Positions 25,981 through 38,807 of a stretch of 64,000 nt of DNA are shown piece after piece. Source of the DNA: Strigops habroptila (Eukaryota > Chordata > Aves > Psittaciformes > Psittacidae); NCBI RefSeq assembly GCF_004027225.2, contig NC_044277.2, positions 100,123,725-100,187,724 on the forward strand. Direction: 5' to 3'. The notes under the pieces were generated by a model. It saw nothing but the letters and a program-made list of their open reading frames with translations, was not told where the DNA came from and did no database searches. The stretch's first letter is position 1. The number at the start of each line of letters is the position of its first letter. A program made the position numbers and the translations under genes.

Positions 25981-28583
25981 CGGGAGCATCCTCTGTACCT
26001 CACTACGGGAAACTGAGGCACATGCATGCCCCCTCCCCCCCCCAAAAAAAACCCCCATAAAACCACCATAAAGGCTTTTTGGGGCATAAACCCCCAGTTT
26101 GGGGAGTTGTGGGGTAAGGTCGATTTTGTTAAGGAAAGGGATTTTTGGAGCGCTATTCTGCTGTTGGGGAAATGGGGGTCCCTATAGGTAGAGGTAGATG
26201 GGATGAGTGTTTAAGGCACGTTTGGTTTTAGGAGGGGGGGCTGATAGGTGATCATGGTGAGGGTCCTCCAAAGCCCCCTTAGGCCATGGGATGTGGGGCA
26301 TAGCTAGCCCCTACCTCCCTCAAAATAGAGCAGGGATTCATTATTTTGCTCTCTGCTTGGATCAACCCAGTGCTGAGCTGGGGACGGGGTTTAGCGTCTC
26401 AATGCAACTCAGAGGGTCCCCCCAAAGCCTCATGCTGGGGACTGAGGGGGCAAAGCTGGAGCAGACATGGAGGGGGAGGTCCAGGGAGGCAACCCTACAC
26501 CCATGTAGGGTCCCCATGGTGCTCCCACACGTCTGACGCTGGGCTCCACCAGGGCAGGAGAAGACCCATGAAGCACTCAATGTTGGGATGCTGACCACCT
26601 CCAAGACCCACTTCTGCCCTCACCACTCATGCAGACACCATCCAAAACGCCAAGGGCAAATGAATTCCCTTCTACCATGCTAACAGCAGAGAAACACAAT
26701 GGCTCCAAATGGTGACAGCAGGGCTGGGGGCATCCCCAGAGCCCCCAGCCTGCTGCATCTTCATCCCACCTTCCCAGCTCTTCTCCCCTTCCAAACCACT
26801 CCCTTTTGCAGCCACAAATGTGGTAACGTCTTGCACTTGTTTAGACTCTGCCTTGGTTGCCGTGCACGGTAACTTCTTCCAGATGTGTCCAGCTCTATGC
26901 ATAATATTGCTGTAGCCACGTCCTGCCTGCAGTGGGTTTATTTAATATATTTAATTCTTTTTAATGCCCTTCCTTGCTCCCAACCCTGCTCCGCTCTATA
27001 GGAAAAATCCTGGCCGACACCACCAGCACCTCTCCCCTATCAGAAAGCTTTTCGTGAGATGAGTGTTTGGCCTATCCAGCATGTCTTCTACCCTGGAAAC
27101 TTTTCTAGAAGCTACATAAGCTCCTGGAAAACACCCGTCTGACATACAGCCAGCGCTGGGGTGAGGGTGAGATGAGGCCGGAGGTGGGAGCCAGGGATTT
27201 AAGCTCTGCTCCAGAGCCCAAATCCCTGCAGCACCTATACGGATGTGGCAGAGAGGACCAGGTTGCTCTGGAGCTTGGAGCCCTCATAGCTCTGAAGCAT
27301 GCAGGTCTGCAGGGACAGGCAGGGATGGTCAAAGCCTGCCTTGTGGGCTCACCACAAGGTCCTTGCCTTTTGGGGGATGCTGAGCCCACCTCTCACATGG
27401 AAGCCTGGTCTGTGCCAGCCACAGTTTTACCTTCCTGACGTGGGAGAATCTGTTCCTACAGTGGCCATTGCCATGAACGCAAGGGGATAAGTTCTGGAAG
27501 CATCACAACCAACGACACTTTTGGGTGAAACACTTTATTTGTCAAGCGTGACTACAGCAGTGTTCCTAAGAGACAAAACACACATGGTTTTATGGCCACA
27601 ACTACCCATGGGCTCATGAGGAATTTGCTGGAAAAACTTTCCAAAGCTCCCAGTAAATCCCACCCAACCCATTTTGGTGGGATACCACCCAACCTAGTTT
27701 GGTGGCTTTGCTGGCAAATTGGTATGACAGGCAAATTGGTCTTGTGTGTGACTGGTGCAGTGCAGGGGCTGTCCTAACCCACTTAGGCCACCCCTTCTTG
27801 TGCACCTCATCCCACCGTGCAAAGGCCAAGCAGGGTGAGACATCAGACACTTCAAGCACACAGTTAAGGTTAACAGGGCACATGGACAACTGACGTCTCA
27901 TGGGAGCTTTTTCTCTTCAACTGCTGGGGTTCCTGGAGGGGGGTAACTCCAAGCTCTTGGTGCCTTCACACAAACATCTGGAAGGTCTTCCTGGGAGGGT
28001 GTGGGCTGAGGGTGCTGGCTCTGCCACATCCTTCACAGTATCATTGACCAAGGAAAAGAGAATGACCAAGGAAATGTGAACAAGGTCCAGCTAACCACAG
28101 ATAGATGTGGAGATCCAGAGTTCAGTTCAGCCACTGTTAGGGAATGGGTTCTCCAGGAAGAGGGAAGATCTGGAGAAACTGGTAAACAAGGAGCATGTAG
28201 AGTGTTGGGTCTCCTCCCTACCTCTTTCCAGCAGTGTGATGCCCACAAAAGGGACATTTCCTGTAGCTTTCCCTTTTCCTTTCTCTGAGCCATGAGTTAG
28301 CAACCCAGTGACTCCACAAGGTCACAGGGGGTCTTAAATGATCAGCCACAATAACACAGAGATGGGAAAACATTTAGGGAAACCAGGTGAAGTTCATATT
28401 TTCTTGGTATAACTAATCTCTGGTAGTTCAATTTGCATTTCCATAGCTTTGGTCTTCTCTAAGAGAAGTGTCAGCAAGCACAAGGGACACGAAGAAAGCC
28501 GGTGACTTGTAATAGCTCAATCAGCTTTGAGTTAGTGAGGACCCATGCAAGAGCCTGGCGGTACTTAAAATATGCATAGATGT
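25981..28583. other. Intergenic sequence, no gene seen
   Basis: Upstream of the ZBTB47 promoter. A G-rich stretch occurs at 26095-26180. Short local duplications occur at 27655-27745 (paired ACCCAACC...TTTGGTGG and GGCAAATTGGT words) and at 28045-28080 (two copies of AATGACCAAGGAAA). No open frame resembles a known protein and no repeat family is recognised. Confidence 0.6.
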
Positions 28584-28684
28584 AGTGCTTAGGGACATGA
28601 TTTAGTGGTGAACTTGGTAGTGTTTGTTTTACGGTTGGACTTAATAATCCTAAGAGTCTTTTCCAACCTGATTCTATGGTTCTA
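28584..28684 (+). mobile_element. CR1 3'-end fragment
   Basis: About 100 bases of CR1 tail: TTAGGGACATGATTTAGTGG, then GGTTGGACTTAATAATCC, TTTTCCAACC and ATTCTATGG. Diverged, and of a different subfamily from the full-length copy. Confidence 0.75.
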
Positions 28685-30951
28685 CAAGGAGCCAAGTGGA
28701 CCTGAAAGGGTATGTCCATGGTGGTACCATGTTCTCCCACTGGCTCTGCCTGCCTGGGCTGGATTCACTGCTCTAAGTGCAACGACTGTGTTCTGCTGAG
28801 CATCTTCTGTAGGCTGGAAGTCCCATGGATGCATGCTCCAGGAGATGGTGAGATGAGCTGCCTTGGTGTCCACCCTTCCAGAGCCAGCACTGAGCCACCA
28901 GCATGGCAGGGCATGCATGAGCTTGGGTAGAGCAGGAGGTGAAATAGTCCTCCAGATTGTCACGGCCTCACCCATGGGACATAGGATGGAGGCTGGGGAC
29001 ATGGTCAAAACTTTAGGGATGCATCATGGGCTTGGCAACTGTTTTTCACTCAGCAGCTGGTTTTCTGAGCAGGCATGTGGATCATGGCAAAGAAGGGATC
29101 AAACTGGGCCAAGAGAGAGAGAATAAAAAACAGGGAAAGCAAGAACATTCCTAGAGGCTCTCTGGCCTCTCTCGCTCCAACCTCCTGGGAGGAGCAGGAG
29201 GAGGAGAAAGACAAAACAAAAGGCACAAGAAAAGAATGAGCCAAAGCAACATTAATGTGAGGGTTGCAAGGTCCAAAGCAAGCAGCATCGTGATGCAACA
29301 GGGCAGGCCCCTTCCCAAAACCCCGTCAGCTTCTGGAGGACCCATGGTCCTGCAGAAAACACTGTCCTTTTAAGGCCAGGCGAGGAGGGCCGTAGTGTGG
29401 GAGCTCTGCCCTACTAAGGGAAAACGTCTCCCGCTTACTGTTTGCAATCAGAACACCCACAGCGTGAGTATAGACAAGCTCTCAAAGGACGACTGAAATA
29501 ACGCTGCTTCACTTTGACCCGAATTCTTCTTTCTTTTATATATTTTTTTCTACTTCTTCGATTTCTCACTTCTGTCTCCAAATTAGAAAAAAAAAAAATA
29601 ATTATAAAATAATAAAAGAAAATCAGTTATTTGGGTAGGGCTGGATGGTTTCAGTGACACCCTCACATCACGGTGAGGGGATCAGGCTCAGAAGGGCCAC
29701 CTGAGGACAGGGGTGAAGCCTCCCCTGTGCGAGGAGGATGGTCTCCTTCCTGCAGACAGCTGTGAGCGGCGGCCGCGCTGGTGTTTACCCCCCTCCCCTG
29801 CGCGGTGGAAGGGCTGCGATGCAAGCCGGGAAAGATGCCGTTACTCCACTCTCCAACACGACACCAAGGCGTGTGCCAAGGCCATCCATCCATCCACCAC
29901 TGCAAATCATAGCCCTGGCTGACCCGACATCCCGCTGCCCGAGAGGGAGCCACCACCTCCTGGAGCTGTAAAGCACACCTTAAGCCAAGTCAGGCGGTAT
30001 TTTCCTTTTGAGGGATCACAACTCCGCCGGGAATAGCTTTTCCTCTTTGATTTTGGCAGAGGCAGGGAGGAGAATCCACGCTGCAAATAAGACCCTGACA
30101 CATCAGAAAGTACAGGGAAGCTCCTGAATTTGTATTTTCTCTGATTTGCATGCACCTAGTAATTTGCACACCCACAGGTATCTGCTGGATCCAGCAGCAG
30201 GCAGGTTTTAATTCTCAGAGGAGCTCATGTTGGATTCCAGGTCCCATTTCCTACCAATTTTGTAATAATCAGGTTTAATTTTATATGTTGTTGCCAATAT
30301 TAGGAAGTTTACTTACAATCTGTGAATTATAGTACAGTGGTGAGAAGAACAAAGTATTAAAGAAAAATTGCTTGGAGGAAGAAGGTGAAGACACAGCCCC
30401 CCCCCCCCCCCATCATAGTATTTCTGTTGAAAGTGGTCTCCAGAGCTCACATAGTACAATGTCTTACTCAAAATGGGGCTGGGGGGTAGTTCATCTTTTT
30501 ATTTCCTTGCTGCTCTCTCAGCACTCCACCCCAGGATGTGGACTAAAGAGGAGCCTTGACCCATACCCTTCACAGCCCAAACATCTGCACTGCTGCTGAA
30601 CATCAAGAAAGACTTTTTGGGTACCAAAACCCAGAGCGAGGTGAGGCTGTGATGGGTCTTTTTGTGCTGCCTGGCTCAGTGCGGCTTTAGTGTCTTTGCA
30701 TCCCTGGCACAATGTTGCTGTTGACAGACATCAAGTCCTTATCAGTGGGGTTCATTGGAATCAGTGCTGCAGAAGCACAGCACGAGAACTGGCACCATGG
30801 AGTGCTTTTTCCAGGTGGGTCACCTCGATATATTATAAGGGTGGAGAGAATGGTGCAGTTGACATCACAATGCTTTTCGTGTTAGTCCTGCTTTTCCCTG
30901 GGATGAGTTACAGCAGGTGAACAGAGCATTGCAAGGTCTTTGTTTTGGTAT
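28685..30951. other. Intergenic sequence, no gene seen
   Basis: Unique sequence with A/T-rich stretches (29525-29625) and a C13 run near 30398-30410. The piece 30215-30350 is A/T-rich and non-repetitive and might be a conserved element, but nothing here proves it. Confidence 0.55.
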
Positions 30952-31142
30952 GAGGCCCTGGCACAGGTTGCCCTGAGAAGCTGTGGCTGCCCCATCCCTG
31001 GCAGTGTTCAAGGCCAGGCTGGACGGGGCTTGGAGCAACCTGGTCCAGTGGAAGGTGTCCCTGCCCATGGCAGGGGGTTGGAACTGGATGAGCTTTAAGG
31101 TCCCTTGCAACCCAAACCATTCTGTGATTCTATGATTCTATG
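30952..31142 (+). mobile_element. CR1 3'-end fragment
   Basis: Starts in the end of CR1 ORF2 (GAGGCCCTGGCACAGGTTG), continues through CAAGGCCAGGCTGGACGGGG and the tail GGTTGGAACTGGATGAGC, and ends ATTCTGTGATTCTATG repeated. 5'-truncated. Confidence 0.93.
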
Positions 31143-31619
31143 AAAAAGGGCTTATTTCAAGTGTTACTTAACTGCAGCTTTTAAGATCGAGGCCTGTGCT
31201 CTGGATGCATCAAGCAAGCTAAGCCAAATTGTCGTCACTGCTGTTGCATTGGATAAACAATCTCTATTAACAACTTGACTTGGCAGTTTTATTATTTTGG
31301 GGAAAAAAATAGTTCTATCCTCCCACCAGGCCTTTCTCCAGCATTACTTACTACTGCTTTCCTGCATGAACAATTTAACTGCTGTTACGTTCAGGGCACT
31401 GGACAAAAGCAAATTCAACAAAATTTAACCTTTTTCATGAAAAAGCATGTGGATTCTATGTTGTAGGTGGGGAATCAAGAGGAGTTTATAATTTATATAT
31501 TTTTTTAAAGCCCTCAGCAGGACTATTAAAGAAACTAAATTGCCACAGGACTGGAGAAAAGGTCTTTTATTGCTCAAAAGCTGGTTAGAAGACAAGAAGA
31601 AAAAAGTAGGGCTTTAATG

Positions 31620-32330
31620 GTCACTTATCAGTGAAAAAAAGAGCCCGTGGTGTGGTTCACCAGAGGCTGAGTCCTGGGGTTCTTTTCAACATCTTTATCA
31701 GCAATCTGGAGGAGCAAGAGCAGGCCTACATTTCTGCATTTGCAGGTGAGCTCTTCCAAGGTCATCAAGTGCCATGCCAATGGCAAGAAACTCCAAGAGG
31801 CTCTAAAAAAGGAAAGAAAAAGCAAAGAAGGAAGTTTCAAATGAACTTTGGTGTAGGAATACATAAAGTAAAGCATCTGGAGGAGAAAGCATGCTTTCAC
31901 TGTGCTGAGGTTGGAACTGGCAGCTAGAGCTGAGATCTTGGATTGCCAGCAGCAGCTCTCTGAAATTGCTGGCTCAAAGCACGGCCAAGGTGTGTTCAAG
32001 GTGGCAGCCAAAAAAAGCCAAGAAATTGTTATTTCTCTGCCTTGCCTGAGCACATCCAAAGCTCAGGGCATCGCTTTGCTTCTGCAGAAAACCTGGATGC
32101 ATCCACATTTTGACTGCTGTGTGTAGTCTTGATCTCAAAGAGGAGCACGATGGTGTTCAGGAAGCAAAAAGAACACCTAAAGTAACTGATGAGGTTGGGG
32201 CCGCTGCTTTACAAGGTGAAATGACAACCTCAGGACTCTGCAACCTAGAGAAGGGAATGATTTTGGGAGCTTGCAAGCAAGGTGCAGCAAATCATAAAGG
32301 CAATGTATACAGCAGATGCAAAACTATTCT
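31620..32330 (+). mobile_element. Degenerate LINE (probably old CR1) reverse-transcriptase relic
   Basis: Translation around 31660-31730 gives SPGVLFNIFISNLEE, close to the [18 protein letters not shown] motif of the intact CR1. Near 32095 there is HPHFDCCV, resembling the RPHVEYCV motif, followed about 120 bases later by NLEKG, where CR1 has SLEKR. Spacing is roughly collinear with ORF2 but the frame is broken throughout. It is much older than its CR1 neighbours. The exact family and ends are uncertain. Confidence 0.55.
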
Positions 32331-32671
32331 TAGAATCATAGAATCACAGAATGGTTTGGGTTGGAAGGGACCTTAAAGCTCATCCAGTTCCAACCCTCTG
32401 CCACTTCTGCCTCAGATCTTGTCTAAATCTCCCCTCTGTCAGTTTAAAGCCATTCCCCTTGTCCTATCCCTACCTGCCCTTGTCAAAAGCCCCTCTTCAG
32501 CTTTCTTGTTGGCCCCTTTAGGCACTGGAAGCTGCTTTAAGGTCTCCCTGGAGCCTTCTCTTCTCCGGGCTGAACAAGCCCAGGTCTCTCAGCCTGTCTC
32601 CATAGGAGAGGTGCTCCAGCCCTCGGAGCATCTTTATGGCTTCCTCTGGACTTGCTCCAACAGGTCCATGA
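32331..32671 (-). mobile_element. CR1 3'-end fragment
   Basis: Reads CATAGAATCACAGAATGG, GGTTGGAAGGGACCTTAAAG and then the complement of the ORF2 tail (CTCTCAGCCTGTCTCCATAG, CTTGCTCCAACAGGTCCATG). It carries an internal deletion relative to other copies near 32400. It lies directly after the older LINE relic. Confidence 0.93.
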
Positions 32672-33738
32672 TGCAATGATTGCTGATGCTGGGAGAGCAG
32701 AGGGAAATAAACTGAAGATATTTTTGCCTTGCGTGTTCTCCTGAAGTATTATCTCCTATTGCTGCTAAAAAATACCATTAGGCTTGATAAACTTACAGAA
32801 AAATGGGGCAGTTTACTGGTACGGACTCCCCCAAATCCAGCGAGATGCACATGGATTACTGCTGATTACCTCTAGAGTTCGTCAAGAAGTTCGTCAAGTT
32901 CATCAATAAACTTCAGTCCTTGTCCAGTCCATAACTAAAATGTACATCGGGTGGTTCCTGCATTGTCTCGTGCAAACGTAAGGATCGAATTTCTGTGACA
33001 GCTCAGAAGGGCTTTGGTGTCACCCCCGAGTCACGTTTGCAGCGCAGCGATGGGTTTGCTTGTTGACATGCCAGGTGTGAAAGCTGCATGGGTCTTCCCA
33101 GCACGGGGCTTGCAGTTCAAAGGCATCTTTACATATCAAAGGATAACGCGGTAAGAAACAGCATTTCATTAGTCAGGAAGTTATAAATTGATATCTTGAT
33201 TGAAATAATTGTAAAGAATTACAGGAAATACCCAGAGATGCATTTATATTCAAGAGAGTCTTTGGAAACTTTGCCCAAATAGGAGTTTCTGTTCAAGGAT
33301 GCAGCCTACTAAAATGAATTCCCACCTTTCAGAACCACCACTTGAGTCCTGCCCTTTACCGATTTTCTTGGGACAAACCAGATTCTTCCTTTTTTCCTTA
33401 ACCTTGGATAGGGAGTTATTTTTAAGAGTGATGGGGAAACACTGGTGCTTGGTGAGGTTGCAAAGCAGATATACATGACCTGCAATAATTTCAAAGTCCC
33501 TTTGCTCTATTAGGTCCCTGGAATCCATGGGGAACCTTCCCATCACAATGGGGTATAAATTGGTAACATGAAAGACAAGAAACCATCTTATTCAGTAAAT
33601 ACTTATACACAGAAAGAACAATGAATTTTCTTCCACTACCAAAGCAATGGAAAATAATCCCCCAAACAAACAAACAAAAAATCCAGGGTGAAAATCACAT
33701 AGAAATAGTCTTGATATTTATTAGTGCTAAAGAAAGCA
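32672..33738. other. Intergenic sequence, no gene seen
   Basis: Unique sequence. A small duplicated word (GAAGTTCGTCAAG/GTTCATCAA) occurs at 32878-32910. Nothing else recognised. Confidence 0.5.
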
Positions 33739-34125
33739 CTTGATAGGCTGAGAGAGTTGGGCTTGTTCAGCCTGGAGAAAAGAAAAGGCTCTGGGGAGAC
33801 CTTAGAGCAGCTCCCAGTGCATAAAGGGGCTGACAAGAAAGATGGAGAGGGGCTTTTGACAAGGGCAGGTAGGGACAGGACAAGGGGGAAAGGCTTTAAA
33901 CTGAGAGAGGGGAGATTTGGATGAGATGTGAGGAAGAATGGAGAGGCCCTGGCACAGGTTGCCCAGAGAAGCTGTGGCTGCCCCATCCCTGGCAGTGTTC
34001 AAGGCCAGGCTGGACGGGGCTTGGAGCAACCTGGTCTAGTGGAAGGTGTCGCTGCCTGTGTCAGGGGGTTGGAACTGGATGGGCTTTAAGGTTCCTTCCA
34101 ACCCAAACCATTCTGTGATTCTATG
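33739..34125 (+). mobile_element. CR1 3'-end fragment
   Basis: Begins at the [15 protein letters not shown] part of ORF2 and runs through the ORF2 end, GGTTGGAACTGGATGGGC and the terminal ATTCTGTGATTCTATG. 5'-truncated, with several indels. Confidence 0.94.
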
Positions 34126-35803
34126 AAAAATACAAAATGCTAGTATTTGTGCTGGTATCTTGATTCAAGGAGAATGCAGAAAGATACTCTGCAGACAGGG
34201 TCATCGGGGTGAAGTGGAGCACTGGAGAAGATGTCTTAGGGTGCAAAAGCCCAGATAGCATGCACATCACTCAATTTTTTGAAAGATAAAGTTACACGGG
34301 GTATTAGAAACCCTGTCTCCAAGGCCAACTAGGGAAAACAAGCAATGGGCACCCTCAACCAATGTTTCGTAAGAAAGACCCAACATCCAGAAGTAAAGTT
34401 AGACAAGCTGAAGTTCAACTTAAGACGCCATCCCCTGCTCACATCCCTGCACCCCCAGCACGGCTGGAAGAGGAAAGATGGCAGGGACAGATGACACGAA
34501 GCAGGAGGAAAGCAGTGCTAGAGGGAGGGAACGTTGCTTATGATGTGCTGGGAAACTGAAGAGATACACAGCCAGGGAGTCTCTGGGGATCTGTCCCAGG
34601 CCTGGTACTGCTCAAAATATTTTTTTGATAATTACTTGCATGAATAGAAAATTTGCTTCTTCCAACTGCAAATGATACCAAGACAGGAGGGACTTTGAGT
34701 GTTTTGGAGGATGGGCTGGAACTTCAAAACAATCTTGACACATTAGAGAAATAGCCTGGAAAAAAAAGAGAAGAGGCTGCAATTTAGTAGAAACAAAGGA
34801 AAAACTGACTTCTTGTGTAAGAATAGTTGAGCTACAGAGCACAGCACAGGCAGGGATGCAGCAGGGGAAGGCAGGGCATCCCTGTCCGGGTGCAAGCAGC
34901 TCTCCTAACTTCATTGCAAAAGCAGCAAGCCACAGGCAAGGACACGTAAATGTTGCCTGAAGGACACATGAAGTGACCTTTTAGATCTGCATGGCATCTT
35001 GAAGCCTTGGCTGGAGTATGTTTTTTGGTTGGGTATGGTGATTTGGGAAGGTTACAGGCTTGTGGTGGAGTCCAGGAGATGGTGAGATCTAAGAAGTTGA
35101 AACTCCCCCAAAAAACCAAACTTCACCCTCATCCAAACCACCCCCCAAAAAACACAAAGGTCTTGGAGCTATTTAGTCCAGAGAAGACCAGATCTGGGCA
35201 AAAGCTAGCCCAAACCTCTTACGAATATTTAACATGGTTATTCTCTTCCTCTCTAACTGCGAGAAGTAGTGATGGCTTAAGTGGCAGCAAAGGAGCTTTA
35301 GTTAAGATATCAGAAAATACACTTTTTTTTATTATTTTTAAACATTTTTTTCCTTTTTCTATACTTTTTTTATTATAGTGTGGCTAGTTCAGGCAATTTT
35401 GGTTTTGGCACTTCAACTGCTGTATCTCAGCACTGGCATTTTTTGCAGATAGGTTGGATAAAAACTACTGCAATTCATACAGCTAAAGTGGATCCTGCCT
35501 CTATGAAGGAGGAAACTGCGCATAGACGAAAAGGTCCGTTTTTACTGTATTCTCTGGCATAAACTTTTTCTGAAAGGCCTTGGTTTGAAGCTATTGATAG
35601 AAGTGAAAGAATCATGGAATCTGTGCAGTTTCCTGCAGGAACTCTATGGGAAAACCGTTGCTGGAGCTGCATTTCTGCATCAGTATGCGCTTTTTGGCAC
35701 ATACAGCTGTTTCATTTTCTTTTTTCCTTTTTTTTTTTTTTTTTGGCTTACACCTCCCTAGTTTAATGAAAAAAAAGAAGAGAGTTATATTGATAGACTC
35801 AGG
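34126..35803. other. Intergenic sequence, no gene seen
   Basis: A/T-rich unique sequence with T-runs at 35325-35375 and 35725-35745. No open frame resembles a known protein. Confidence 0.5.
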
Positions 35804-36965
35804 AAATCATGCAATCACAGCCTCGTTTGGGTTGGAAGGGATCTTAAAGATCATCTAGTTCCAACCCCCTGCCATGGGCAGGGACACCTTCCGCTAGACC
35901 TGGTTGCCCAAAACCCTGTCCAACCAGTGCTGTGCCACAATCAGAGTAAAGAAGCTCTTCCCCATATTCAGTTTGAACTTCCTATGTTTCAGTTTATGCC
36001 CGTTGCCACTTATCCTCTTGCTGGGCACCACTGAAGTGTCTGGCAGCATCCTCTTGCCACCTGTGCTTAAGGTAGTTGTGTGCATTCGTAAGATCCCCTC
36101 TCGGTCATCTCTTCTGAACAGGCCCAGCTCTCTCAGCCTTTCCTCATAAGAGAGATGCTCCAGTCCCTTAATCATTTTTGTAGCTGGACTCTTTCCAGTA
36201 GCTCCTTGTCTTTCCTTAACTGGGGAGCCCAGTATGGGACACAGTGCTCAAGATGTGGCCTCACCAAGGCAGAGTAGAGAGGGAGGATGACCTCCCTCGA
36301 CCTGCTGGCAATGCTCTTATTGTGTCACCCCAGGATACAGTTGTCCTTCTTGGCCACAAGAGCACATTGCTGGCTCATGGACAACTTGTTGTCCAACAGG
36401 TCCTTCTCCACACAGCTGCTTTCCAGCAGGTCACCCTCAGCCTGCACTGGTGCAACTTGCCTTCGTTGAATTTCATTAGGTTCCTCTCCACCCCACTCAG
36501 CCTATCCGGGTCTTGTGAATGACAGCACAGCACTCTTGTTTTGTCAGCCACTCCTCCCAGTTTTATGTAATCAAACAAACTTGCTGAGGGCACCCTCTAT
36601 CCCCTCATCCAAGTAATTGATGAATAAGTTGAACAATACTGGATCCAGTACTGACCCTTGGGGGGCATCACTAATTACAGGTGTAACTAGACTCTGTGCC
36701 ACTGATCACAACCCTCTGAGACCTGCCATTCCGCTAGTTCTCAATCCACCTCACCATCCACTCACCCAACCTGCATTTCCTGAGCTTGGCTATGACTTTC
36801 CAAAGATGATGGAGAATGGCTTAGCAGTAACATCTGCCAGCTCCCTCAGCAGTTGTGGGTGTATCCCATCACGGCCCATGGATTTGTGGGTGTCAGGTTT
36901 GCCTAAATGACCTCTAACCTGGTCCTCCTCAACCACTCTGTTTGTAACAAGGGAGAGATTTAATC
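35804..36965 (-). mobile_element. CR1 fragment, about 1.2 kb
   Basis: The longest truncated copy. From its 3' end at 35804 it reads back through the CR1 tail, the ORF2 C-terminus ([19 protein letters not shown] on minus), the palm region, and an N-terminal RT segment around 36830-36960 equivalent to the [11 protein letters not shown] part of the intact copy. Many indels and stops show that it is dead. It represents a separate, older subfamily. Confidence 0.92.
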
Positions 36966-38442
36966 TTTGAAGAAGGGAGAGGTAAGGTCCAAGATTAAAA
37001 GCTCATGGTCTGAAGGCTGTTGCTATTCAGCCAGATTTGAATAACCATGTAGCTTCTAGCAAAGCCAGTGGTATATGAGATATCTAGCACATTCTCCAGA
37101 ATAGCATCCAAGGCTTGGCTATGCCAGTGACTAATGGGCAGGTAACGTGGAGAAGCCCTGGGTGGTGCTAGTGGTGGGACACAGAAAGGACCAATGGGTC
37201 CCTATGGGGAAGAATCTGAAAACAAGTGAAATGAAGCAACCAAAGAATCATTGCTCACCATTTCTCTTAAAATAGCAGCTAAGGACACTCAATGAAATTA
37301 TCAAACTGCACATTACAGTAGCAAAAAGGAATTAATTCCCCACCCCCAGTGTTATTTCTTTAAAAGGTGGAAGCCATCACTAGAGCATAAACAGCAGACC
37401 TCAACAGCATAAAGGGATTAAACAAAAAAACCCACTCTCAACTGCTTTATACAGCCATTATTAAGCACAGTGGTTCACACGGGGCCATTGCAAAAAGCCT
37501 GCTAACTCATTGTCTGGCTTTTCTTTTCTTTGCACACCTGCAATTGGTTATAACCACTGAGACACTACTTTTACCAGGAAAGCTTTTCAGCTTTCAGCCA
37601 GAGCCCGCAGATGGCATAAACCAAAAGTCCTCCTGTTTGAGGCTGCCCCTCAACATGAAGGCAGTTTCTAACAGCAAGGCATGTCTGGCAGTCAGTTGCC
37701 TTAATCTGGAACAAGCAGCATCTGGTTTGGCCACGTGAGCAGGCAGGGGCATGCAGGATGAAGGTTTGCCAGGGGAGCACTCGCCTCTCTTTGCCTTGGA
37801 GTTCTGAAACAGTGAATTTGAACACATAAAACTGACATACCTATGCTGATTAAAACAACCCAAACAACATCTTTCTTTATGCCATATAAATACCTAGAAT
37901 GGATTTGCTTCTTCGTTTTTCCTTAAACATACTTCTTCAACCAGCATCTGAAGACCCAAGAGCCTCTCTAAATCGATTCATCTCACCCGTACTTTCCTGA
38001 GAGAGCTGGGTGTTTCTCCTGGAAGTGCAGCACTCAGCCCTTTGCCTTCTCTGATTCCGAGGACTTTCCCAACCCTCTTTATGCATTCCATCGCTTCTTT
38101 TCTAAAAAGTGCTGGGGAGAAATTACGCAGATGCTGCCCAAATGGTGGGATGGGCGGCCAAGGCTCCAGGAGCCAGGGAGAACTCTTCCTTCTCTTCTGT
38201 CACAGGGTACGTGATGAGCTGGAAGAAAAATAAAGCCCAAGAGGAAGGGCAGTCCCTTCCTGACTGAATTAAGGAATTAACTAAGGAATTTTGCAGCCTA
38301 AGGCCAGGACTAGGACATAATGCTGCTCTGGGAGCTACACGTGCTCACAAGCTGCGACAAGCTCAGCACTCACTCTGTTAGACCACCCTGTGGGTAAGGA
38401 TGTTGGTTCTCTTGGGCTGCATCACACTCTTGTAAAGACAGA
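36966..38442. other. Intergenic sequence, no gene seen
   Basis: Unique sequence. 37260-37480 is A/T-rich and non-repetitive. No supported gene. Confidence 0.5.
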
Positions 38443-38807
38443 CATAGAATCACAGAATGGTTTCGGCTGGAAGGGACCTTAAAGCTCATCCAGTTCCAAC
38501 CCCCTGCCACAGGCAGGGACACCTTCCACTAGACCAGGTTGCTCCAAGCCCCGTCCAGCCTGGCCTTGAACACTGCCAGGGATGGGGCAGCCACAGCTTC
38601 TCCGGGCAACCTGTGCCAGCGCCTCTCCACCCTCATGGGGAAGAACTTCTTCCTAACACCTAATCTTAATCTCCCCTCTGTCAGTTTAAAGCCATCCCCC
38701 CTTGTCTTATCCCTACCTGCCCTTCTCCACCTTTGTTGTTGGCCCCTTTAGGCACTGGAAGCTGCTCTTAGGTCTCCCTCTAGCCTTCTCCAGGCTGAAC
38801 GAGCCCC
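38443..38807 (-). mobile_element. CR1 3'-end fragment
   Basis: Starts ATAGAATCACAGAATGG and reads through GGACCTTAAAGCTCATCC, the complement of CAAGGCCAGGCTGGACGGGG, and ends in the LEKA-like segment near 38790. Same subfamily as the 30952 and 33739 copies. Confidence 0.94.

Noticed and set aside
31631-32126. A small plus-strand protein-coding gene at this site
   Set aside because: The open frames are pieces of a decayed LINE reverse transcriptase.
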